Shown: positions 1 to 5,235 of the stretch, piece by piece
Numbering within the stretch: the stretch's first letter is position 1
How the letters are laid out: each line of letters starts with the position of its first letter
Virus record (IMG/VR): IMGVR_UViG_3300017917_000497
Span: 1 to 20,980 of that record
Length of the DNA stretch: 20,980 nt
Direction: 5' to 3' (one strand)
Source: a virus
Notes under the pieces: generated by a model
The model's input: the letters and a program-made list of their open reading frames with translations, nothing else
Told to the model about the DNA's origin: nothing
Database searches by the model: none
Program-made: the position numbers and the translations under genes

Positions 1-380
1 ATTTCTTTTTGTTGATAATACTCTTGGAAGACGTCAAAAATAGGTCTTGTCCACGGTGCCATCTTTTCATTCAAGTCACCTGGTAAAAATCCTAGATCTT
101 CGTCTACACTAACGGCGGGTCTTGTAACAATGATTTTATCAACTAGTCCATCTTGGAACATCTTAATCCCGTGCTGAACAGCCAACATGGTTTTGCCCGT
201 GCCGGCTGGTCCGATAGCTAGAATGATATTCTTGCTTTCGTCCTGTAACTTTTGTAAGTATACTTTTTGATTAGGATTTCGTGCGCTAATTATTACGCGA
301 TGTTTCTTCGCTGGAAGATATGGTTGAAAATCAATGATATTAACTTCTGATGTAAAGCGTTTCTTCACTCTTTTACTCAT
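1..380 (-). CDS. phoH: PhoH-like ATPase (5' part, runs off left edge)
   Basis: Reading the minus strand from the ATG at 380 gives an open frame of 126 codons that continues past the window edge. Residues 57-64 are a Walker A motif (GPAGTGKT), followed by VTRPAVSVDEDLGFLPGDL and then KMAPWTRPIFD, which are hallmarks of the PhoH family of P-loop NTPases. PhoH proteins are related to the N-terminal helicase domain of superfamily 1 and bind nucleotides; their role in phages is not settled, although they are very common in marine phages. A ribosome binding site (AGGAG on the minus strand, near 392-396) supports this start. It is the only minus-strand gene seen here. The C-terminal part, including Walker B, is outside the window. 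Confidence 0.93.
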   Translation of the reverse strand, partial: MSKRVKKRFTSEVNIIDFQPYLPAKKHRVIISARNPNQKVYLQKLQDESKNIILAIGPAGTGKTMLAVQHGIKMFQDGLVDKIIVTRPAVSVDEDLGFLPGDLNEKMAPWTRPIFDVFQEYYQQKE

Positions 381-490
381 CTAAGTTTGCTCCTACTCTA
401 TTAAAGCAGGACTTGTAGTGACCGCCCTGATAACTACAGAGGTCCTACACAATTATTTACTAATTTCCTGTAAAAGTAAAGCTATAACAT
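381..490. promoter_or_regulatory. Divergent intergenic region between phoH and the + strand genes
   Basis: This 110-base gap separates phoH (minus) from the first + strand gene, so promoters for both directions should lie in or near it. On the minus strand a TAAATAAT stretch near 452-460 loosely resembles a T4-type late -10 element. On the + strand no good -35/-10 pair is visible; GCTAAATA at 505-512, just inside the next reading frame, resembles the late-promoter core. No convincing hairpin or terminator was seen. Confidence 0.3.
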
Positions 491-1111
491 ATGATTTTGA
501 TACAGCTAAATAAGTATAGAAGACCCTGGGACTATAAAATGCACGATATTTTAGACGTTATACGTAATGTACAAGATTTATACGAAAACAACAGTAGTTT
601 AGCTGTGCTAAAAGACTTCGAGCGTGTGCTTGACGAAATGGATGTTTATGTATATGAAAACTGGGAAGACGGTGAATTAGCATACGGCCCTAAGGTAGAT
701 CGCCACTGGATCACAGCAGGATTTATGTGGGAGCATTCAAAGATGCCTAACCCTATTGCCGCTAAAAGATTACAGGATTTAGGTTGCAAAGTAACTTATC
801 AAAAGTCACATTTAGTTGAACCTAGAAAAATCCGTGTTCCTGAAGACATGCGTCCTGGAACTAAAAAAGGAAGATTAGAACGTAAACCTATATGGATTGT
901 TGAAATTACTATGCCTAAGAAGGTTGCGTTCGACATTTACAAAGGCTACATGGACAAGTTGAAGAACGAGGACAAAGAAGCTGAAGCAAAACCAACACAA
1001 GGCACTGCGGCAGCACCTATGGCTGCGGCACAGGCTCCGGCAGCACCTGGCGCGGCTCCTGCGGCGCCGGCTGCTCCTGCACCAGCGGCAGCACCTGGAG
1101 GCGCAGTATGA
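491..1111 (+). CDS. Unknown protein with Ala/Pro-rich C-terminal tail
   Basis: This is a 206-aa protein that I cannot assign to a named family. Residues 1-160 look like a folded, charged domain (RRPWDYKMHDILDVIRN near the start, MPKKVAFDIYKGYMD near its end). The last 35-40 residues are almost only Ala, Pro and Gly, a flexible tail. The start is uncertain: the ATG at 491 has no clear ribosome binding site, and an ATG at 539 (MHDILD) is an alternative, which would put the late-promoter-like GCTAAATA at 505-512 upstream of the gene. I keep 491 because the reading RPWDYKMHDILD looks continuous with the domain. The stop overlaps the next start as ATGA (1108-1111), so the two genes are probably co-translated. 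The general look recalls conserved proteins of marine T4-like phages, but this is memory and not a search result. Confidence 0.7.
   Translation: MILIQLNKYRRPWDYKMHDILDVIRNVQDLYENNSSLAVLKDFERVLDEMDVYVYENWEDGELAYGPKVDRHWITAGFMWEHSKMPNPIAAKRLQDLGCKVTYQKSHLVEPRKIRVPEDMRPGTKKGRLERKPIWIVEITMPKKVAFDIYKGYMDKLKNEDKEAEAKPTQGTAAAPMAAAQAPAAPGAAPAAPAAPAPAAAPGGAV
1003..1107 (+). repeat. GC-rich low-complexity tract encoding the Ala/Pro tail
   Basis: The 3' end of the first + strand gene is built from GCx and CCx codons and is strikingly GC-rich compared with the AT-rich surroundings. The octamer CAGCACCT occurs three times (1011, 1041 and 1089), so the tail probably grew by slippage or unequal recombination between short repeats. 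Confidence 0.7.
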
Positions 1112-1842
1112 AATTAAATGAAAGCCTACACGCTGGCGATTTAAGAGACTTAGTTAAAAAAGTTTTTGAAATCGATAGTTACAAGAGTAAAATAGGTAAC
1201 GACGAAGACGTTTGTGTTCTTAGCTTTACAGTTGATAGTGAAGACCCTGCTAAAGATTTAGAAAACTTCTTTGAGATGGGCTACGATTTTATTTTAGATG
1301 CAGATGTTAGCCCCGGCGAAACAGACGACGGAACGTATCGTGTCTATGTTGAGATTGAAAGATCAAGGTACATAGGTAGACAAATTTATGAACTTATCGA
1401 AGGTATCGAAAAATTGACAAACATGGAAGACATGCGTTTTAGATACTTTAAAAGTTTTAAAAGTTTAGATGCATCATTAGAAAACTTAGATTTAATTGTT
1501 CCTAAAAACAAAGAAGAATATCAAAGAGCTTCTGAAAGGAATCGTTTAGAAAATTTCCAAGAGTTCTTTTCTCGCAGTTATGCAGACGGTATACAAATGC
1601 TAGACGAGTCTATCTCTTTCAAAAGACCGTTTGGTGGTAAGATAGATTTTAACATCATTACTAGTGGTCCTAAAAAAGAAGTTTACGAAAGCATTCAAGG
1701 ACCAATTGTATTAGAAGGCAAAGACATGGCCGAAGTAATGTTTTTAACAAAGGTAATAGGCAACTACAACATTACAAAAATTAAAAACACATTTATATTT
1801 GAAAACAGCGGCTGGGCCGTTGCACTTAAAAGGAAAGAATAA
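1108..1842 (+). CDS. Unknown conserved-looking phage protein, 244 aa
   Basis: I do not recognise a named domain. The protein is acidic and mixed alpha/beta in appearance, without membrane segments, signal peptide or cysteine motifs. It begins MKLNESLHAGDLRDLV and has a C-terminal part (IDFNIITSGPKKEVYESIQG) that looks like a compact domain. The N-terminal LNE followed by Ser would fit the cleavage rule of the T4 gp21 prohead protease (hydrophobic-x-Glu), but this is weak evidence. It overlaps the previous gene by ATGA and the endolysin by TAATG, so it is translated in the same operon as the lysis genes. It could be a virion or assembly protein; nothing in the sequence proves that. Confidence 0.75.
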   Translation: MKLNESLHAGDLRDLVKKVFEIDSYKSKIGNDEDVCVLSFTVDSEDPAKDLENFFEMGYDFILDADVSPGETDDGTYRVYVEIERSRYIGRQIYELIEGIEKLTNMEDMRFRYFKSFKSLDASLENLDLIVPKNKEEYQRASERNRLENFQEFFSRSYADGIQMLDESISFKRPFGGKIDFNIITSGPKKEVYESIQGPIVLEGKDMAEVMFLTKVIGNYNITKIKNTFIFENSGWAVALKRKE

Positions 1843-2471
1843 TGGACGGATTTGATTTTGATTTTTCAATAGATAAGTTTAAAGCGATTATTGGTAATAA
1901 TCCTTATGCAGACCATTGGTACGAGGCTCTATGTAGGATCCTTCCCGATTACGACATCAATACTGTACCGCGTGTTGCGGCTTTCTTAGCACAGACAGCA
2001 CACGAATCAGGCAACTACCGTGCTATCAAAGAAAACTTAAACTACAAAGCAGAAAGTTTAATGCGTGTTTGGCCGCGATATTTTCCTAGTATGGAAATTG
2101 CAAAAGCCTATGAAAAGAAACCAGAAAAAATTGCTAACCGTGCTTACGCAAATCGTATGGGCAACGGTCCAGAAGAAAGCGGTGATGGATGGAGATATTG
2201 TGGACGTGGTTTAATTCAGTTAACTGGTAAAGATAACTATACACGTTATGCACAAAGTTTAGAAATTTCTGTTGAAGAAGCTAGTGAACATTTAACAACA
2301 TTTGAAGGTTGCGTACAAAGCGCCGCATGGTTCTGGGAAGCAAACAACTTAAACCAGTGGGCTGACAGTGGCGACATTCTAACACTGACAAAACGTATTA
2401 ACGGCGGTACACTAGGTTTAGCAGATCGTCAGAAACACTACGACCATGCTTTGCATGTGCTAGGAGCATAA
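1842..2471 (+). CDS. Endolysin, glycoside hydrolase family 19 (chitinase-like) type
   Basis: This 209-aa protein has the pattern of phage endolysins of the GH19 lysozyme-like superfamily, which cut the glycan chains of peptidoglycan. The catalytic Glu is probably E55 in AQTAHESGNY; the second acid lies in the loop NGPEESGDGW before the strongly conserved WRYCGRGLIQLTGKDNY. The C-terminal half has the SAAWFWEANNLNQWAD helix and KRINGG motif typical of the fold. There is no signal peptide or added cell-wall binding domain, so export depends on the holin. It starts at the TAATG overlap with the upstream gene, and the i-spanin-like gene starts 1 base after its stop. The length is usual for single-domain endolysins. 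Confidence 0.92.
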   Translation: MDGFDFDFSIDKFKAIIGNNPYADHWYEALCRILPDYDINTVPRVAAFLAQTAHESGNYRAIKENLNYKAESLMRVWPRYFPSMEIAKAYEKKPEKIANRAYANRMGNGPEESGDGWRYCGRGLIQLTGKDNYTRYAQSLEISVEEASEHLTTFEGCVQSAAWFWEANNLNQWADSGDILTLTKRINGGTLGLADRQKHYDHALHVLGA

Positions 2472-2472
2472 A

Positions 2473-2982
2473 GTGGGTCAGATCAGTTGGATGCTTAGTC
2501 TAATACCAGATTCAGTGTTAAACTGGATCTACTGGGGTATCATTGCGGCTGGCATTACTGGTGTGGCAGCAGGCTGGCTAGGTCGTTGGATTCCATTTTA
2601 CGGAAAATATGTGCAAGTTTTAAAACCCGTAGGTGTTATTTTATTAGTCTTAGGTGTATGGTTACGAGGCGGGTACGATACGGAAATGGCTTGGAGAGAT
2701 AAAGTTCGTCAGTTAGAAGAGCAAGTAAAAATTGCAGAAGAAAAAGCCAATAACAAAAATGTTGAAATACAAACTAAGATTGTTGAAAAAACAAAAGTTA
2801 TTAAAGAACGAGGCAAAACACAGATTGAATATGTGGATCGTGTAATTTCACAAGACAAAGAAATAATCAAGTACGTTGAAAGTTGCCCTGTTCCTAAACT
2901 TATCATAGACGAGCACAACAAGGCTGCAACACCGCCAGAGTTTTTAACAGAAATAAACAAGGCAGCGGAGGGTAAGAAATGA
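2473..2982 (+). CDS. Putative i-spanin-like inner membrane protein
   Basis: The 169-aa product has two hydrophobic segments (about residues 13-37 and 48-66) followed by a long charged coiled-coil-like region (about 70-135, QLEEQVKIAEEKANNK) and a short tail. This layout, with the coiled coil on the periplasmic side, fits an Rz-type inner-membrane spanin subunit, which fuses inner and outer membranes in the last step of lysis; classical Rz has one membrane segment rather than two. The gene uses a GTG start, supported by AGGAG at 2462-2466 six bases upstream and by the position just after the endolysin. Its stop overlaps the start of a lipoprotein gene (ATGA), as i-spanin and o-spanin genes often do. 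Function is inferred from topology and neighbours. Confidence 0.72.
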   Translation: MGQISWMLSLIPDSVLNWIYWGIIAAGITGVAAGWLGRWIPFYGKYVQVLKPVGVILLVLGVWLRGGYDTEMAWRDKVRQLEEQVKIAEEKANNKNVEIQTKIVEKTKVIKERGKTQIEYVDRVISQDKEIIKYVESCPVPKLIIDEHNKAATPPEFLTEINKAAEGKK

Positions 2983-3242
2983 GAACGCTAATATTTGCTC
3001 TCGCTATTACCTTAGCAGGCTGTACTTCTGTACCAGTTAAACAAAAGTTTCCAGACGCTCCTAGTGCATTAAAAGAGCGTTGCGAAAATTTAAAGAAAAT
3101 AGAAGGCGATAAAGTTGCTATAACAGAAATGTTAAAAGTTATTGTTCAAAATTATACTCTTTATTATGAATGTTCCACCAAAGTCGATGGGTGGAACGAA
3201 TGGTATAACGAACAGAAAAAGATTTACGAAAGTGTAAAATGA
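2979..3242 (+). CDS. Small lipoprotein, probable o-spanin (Rz1-like)
   Basis: An 87-aa precursor with a lipoprotein signal: MRTLIFALAITLAGC, where LAGC is the lipobox and C15 would become the lipidated first residue. The mature part is short, has two further Cys residues (in KERCENLKK and YYECSTK) and ends with KVDGWNEWYNEQKKIYESVK. Outer-membrane lipoproteins of this size directly after an i-spanin are typically o-spanins, which bind the i-spanin through the periplasm. The mature protein is longer than lambda Rz1 and not Pro-rich. Similar 'VQNYTLYYEC...W' proteins are, as far as I recall, annotated as Rz-like in other T4-like phages. The start overlaps the upstream stop and its own stop overlaps the next gene. 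Confidence 0.75.
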   Translation: MRTLIFALAITLAGCTSVPVKQKFPDAPSALKERCENLKKIEGDKVAITEMLKVIVQNYTLYYECSTKVDGWNEWYNEQKKIYESVK

Positions 3243-3469
3243 AAACTGCAATAGTAGGATTAGCATTGTTGGTATTATCAGGGTGTGCAACTGTCAGTCC
3301 AGAGTCTGAAAAATCTATCTCTAGAGATAAGACAATGGAAAGGATGGCAAAGTTAGCTTTGATAAACGAAATGTTAAACAGCCCAGACCCTATTGTGAGA
3401 GCGAAGGCCGCAGAAATAGCGGAAAAGTTTATAAACGATAAAGAGAAAAAGGGCTTATTCGATTTTTAA
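3239..3469 (+). CDS. Second small lipoprotein, function unknown
   Basis: A 76-aa precursor with the lipobox LSGC (residues 13-16) after a hydrophobic N-terminus, so the mature protein starts at C16 and is only about 60 residues long. The mature part is charged and probably helical (KTMERMAKLALINEMLNS, then AKAAEIAEKFINDKEKK). The gene overlaps the preceding lipoprotein gene (ATGA) and is followed by a good ribosome binding site for the holin-like gene. It might be a second spanin component, a lysis modulator or a superinfection-exclusion lipoprotein; the sequence does not decide between these. Confidence 0.72.
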   Translation: MKTAIVGLALLVLSGCATVSPESEKSISRDKTMERMAKLALINEMLNSPDPIVRAKAAEIAEKFINDKEKKGLFDF

Positions 3470-3480
3470 AGGAGCGCAAA

Positions 3481-4029
3481 ATGAGCGAGGCAGTGCAAAG
3501 CGAAAGCGAAAAGAAAAAAGAAGATTGGATGAATTCTAAGTGGCGTCCAATGATGGGTTGGATGTATATGGTTGTCTGTACTATGGACATGGTTATATTT
3601 CCTATCCTATGGAGTTTATTACAAACGTTCCACCATCAACCAATTACACAATGGAATCCTCTGACACTACAAGGTGCTGGTTTATTCCATATTGCCATGG
3701 GTGCTGTACTTGGTTTAGCCGCATGGGGACGAACACAAGAAAAACTAGGAGGAGCAAACAATGGTGGTGCACAACCAATGGCAACAAGTGGCCCAACAAC
3801 ATTTGGCTCTGCTCCGGCAGCACCAAGCAGTTTCTCAGCACCAGCTACGTCAAGTTTCGGAGCATCAAGTGCCCCAAGTAGCTTTGGCGGAGGCGGCTTT
3901 GGAGGCACACCTAGTCCGGTGCCGGCAGCAAACACAGGATTCGGAGGCTTTGGTGGTGCGCCAAGCCCGATAGGAACCACAGCAAGTGGTAAAAAGATTG
4001 TGCCCGATGAGCCACAACCTGTAATTTAA
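3481..4029 (+). CDS. Putative holin with FG/Ala/Pro-rich tail
   Basis: The 182-aa protein has a charged N-terminus, then KWRPMMGWMYMVVCTMDMV, a long hydrophobic helix (about residues 23-50), a short loop (QWNPLTL) and a second membrane segment (about 63-83) ending in AAWGRTQEKL. This matches the 3TM-type holin family known from gene transfer agents (Pfam GTA_holin_3TM), in which a W-R-P motif precedes the first helix. Holins oligomerise in the inner membrane and set the time of lysis. The C-terminal 90 residues are low-complexity Gly/Ala/Ser/Pro with six FG dipeptides, unusual for a holin. AAAGGAG just upstream gives a good ribosome binding site. The order endolysin, spanins, holin supports the call. 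Confidence 0.75.
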   Translation: MSEAVQSESEKKKEDWMNSKWRPMMGWMYMVVCTMDMVIFPILWSLLQTFHHQPITQWNPLTLQGAGLFHIAMGAVLGLAAWGRTQEKLGGANNGGAQPMATSGPTTFGSAPAAPSSFSAPATSSFGASSAPSSFGGGGFGGTPSPVPAANTGFGGFGGAPSPIGTTASGKKIVPDEPQPVI

Positions 4030-4039
4030 GGAGAAATAA

Positions 4040-4240
4040 ATGAAAAAATTATTAGCACTTTTAGCAATCGCATTTGCAGGTTCAGCATTTGCCGGCGGCG
4101 AAATGAAGGAAGTTTGTGAAGTCCAAAAGGACAAAGCAGGCAAAGTTGTAAAGAACAAAGACGGTTCTGACAAACAAGTCTGCAAGAAAATCAAAGTTCA
4201 CAAGAAGGTAGAAGGCGAAAAAGTACCTGAAAAGAAATAA
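4040..4240 (+). CDS. Small secreted Lys-rich protein
   Basis: A 66-aa precursor with a clear Sec signal peptide: MKKLLALLAIAFAGSAFA, predicted cleavage after AFA, leaving about 48 residues. The mature peptide is very Lys-rich and has two Cys (EVCEVQ and KQVCKK), which could form one disulfide bond in the periplasm. It contains the near-repeat DKAGKVVKNKDGSDK between the cysteines. AAGGAG lies just before the ATG. It is the last gene before a terminator-like hairpin, so it belongs to the lysis transcription unit. It may act on the envelope or modulate the holin, but no family was recognised. Confidence 0.72.
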   Translation: MKKLLALLAIAFAGSAFAGGEMKEVCEVQKDKAGKVVKNKDGSDKQVCKKIKVHKKVEGEKVPEKK

Positions 4241-4257
4241 TCAAAAATTATTTGGTC

Positions 4258-4286
4258 TTGACAGGTCAATGTAAATATAGTATTAT
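4258..4286 (+). promoter_or_regulatory. Sigma70-type promoter for dnaJ-clpA
   Basis: TTGACA (4258-4263) and TATTAT (4281-4286) are separated by exactly 17 bases, close to the bacterial consensus. Transcription would start near 4293, about 22 bases before the dnaJ ATG, in a leader with no ribosome binding site. The promoter lies inside an inverted repeat, and the -10 hexamer is the loop of the predicted hairpin. TTGAC-AG-GTCAA (4258-4269) is itself a small palindrome, a possible operator. Confidence 0.75.
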
Positions 4287-4308
4287 CTATATTACTTGAC
4301 CTGTTTTT
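4262..4308 (+). terminator. Terminator-like hairpin overlapping the dnaJ promoter
   Basis: CAGGTCAA (4262-4269) pairs with TTGACCTG (4296-4303), and TATAG (4276-4280) with CTATA (4287-4291); with two small bulges the arms form one long stem with loop TATTAT. Five T residues follow (4304-4308). This fits a Rho-independent terminator for the lysis genes. The same bases carry the promoter of the next unit. Confidence 0.6.
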
Positions 4309-4314
4309 ACGACT

Positions 4315-5169
4315 ATGACTGATTACTATTCAATTTTAGGTGTTAGCGAAGGTGCTAGCCCAGACGAAATTAAAAAAGCCTACAGGAAATTGGCTAATCA
4401 GCATCACCCCGATAAAGGCGGAGACCAAGCCAAGTTCAAAGACATTAGTGTTGCTTACGATACATTAAGCAATAGCCAGAAACGTGCAGAGTACGACCAA
4501 CAAAGAAAGTTTGGGGGCGGTGGTCAGTTCCACTTCAATAGCGGAGATTTCCAACACTTCCATGACATTTTTGGAGCTTCTTTTGATCCGTTTGGAAGCA
4601 GGTCTAATCCGTTTGGAGATATTTTTGGCAGGCGTGCAGCCAGAAATAGGGATCTTAACATACAATGTCAAATTACGTTGTTAGACTCCTATCAAGGAAA
4701 GCAACTTGAAGCAAGTTACAAGTTACCTAGTGGTCGTAATCAAAACGTTGTAATTAATATCCCTCCTGGTATTAGCCACGGGGAAACTATTAGATACCAA
4801 GGATTAGGAGATGATTCTGTTCCTAATGCACCTCGTGGTAGTTTAAATGTAACTGTAATTGTGTTGCCTGATCCTATGTTTAGCAGGAACGGCGACGACC
4901 TTTATACAACAATTAATATTAATCCAATTGAAGCTATGATTGGTTGTCGCAAAACTATTAAAACAATTACAGGGCAAACAATGGATTTAGAAATTAGGGC
5001 AGGAGTAGAATCCGGAGTAGAGTATGCTAGCCACGGTTCTGGATTCCCTAATGTCAATACTGGAATCAAAGGACGCTTTGTAAGCGTAATCAATATTAAA
5101 ACTCCAGCAGTCACAGACCCAGCAATCATAGCCGAATTGAAAAAACTTAATGAGGCTATTAATACCTAA
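4315..5169 (+). CDS. dnaJ: DnaJ-type co-chaperone without zinc finger (CbpA-like)
   Basis: The 284-aa protein starts with a J domain (residues 1-65: YYSILGVSEGAS, KKAYRKLANQ, and the essential HPD at 31-33), which stimulates the ATPase of Hsp70/DnaK. A Gly/Phe-rich linker follows (about 67-105, with DPFG and NPFGDIFG). The rest (about 113-270) is the two-part C-terminal substrate-binding domain with INIPPGISHGETIRYQGLG. The four CxxCxGxG zinc-finger repeats of class I DnaJ are absent, so it is a class II protein like CbpA. It presumably recruits host DnaK, since no Hsp70 gene is in the window. The promoter is immediately upstream, and clpA follows after 66 bases, so the pair looks like a proteostasis unit. 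The start has no Shine-Dalgarno sequence. Confidence 0.92.
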   Translation: MTDYYSILGVSEGASPDEIKKAYRKLANQHHPDKGGDQAKFKDISVAYDTLSNSQKRAEYDQQRKFGGGGQFHFNSGDFQHFHDIFGASFDPFGSRSNPFGDIFGRRAARNRDLNIQCQITLLDSYQGKQLEASYKLPSGRNQNVVINIPPGISHGETIRYQGLGDDSVPNAPRGSLNVTVIVLPDPMFSRNGDDLYTTININPIEAMIGCRKTIKTITGQTMDLEIRAGVESGVEYASHGSGFPNVNTGIKGRFVSVINIKTPAVTDPAIIAELKKLNEAINT

Positions 5170-5203
5170 TCAAATAATTTGATTTTTGTTACGTTAGGTA
5201 TTA
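5160..5203 (+). repeat. Nested inverted repeats between dnaJ and clpA
   Basis: TAATACCTAA (5160-5169, including the dnaJ stop) is the exact reverse complement of TTAGGTATTA (5194-5203). Inside it lies a second hairpin, AATCAAAT-A-ATTTGATT (5169-5185 region), followed by a few T residues. The structure could be a weak terminator or attenuator, or a protein-binding site. A poor promoter may overlap its right arm (TTTGTT at 5185, TATAAA at 5207, 16-base spacing). Confidence 0.5.
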
Positions 5204-5235
5204 GAATATAAACATGTTATATAAGAGGAACCCCG

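Noticed and set aside
3540-3881. Open frame of 113 codons on the + strand inside the holin-like gene
   Set aside because: It overlaps the holin-like gene in another frame, has no ribosome binding site, and its composition is that of a shifted reading of the same low-complexity DNA.
3636-3980. Minus-strand Pro/Ala/Gly-rich frame opposite the holin-like gene
   Set aside because: It is a reverse reading of the low-complexity tail; the apparent Pro/Gly bias is a by-product of that.
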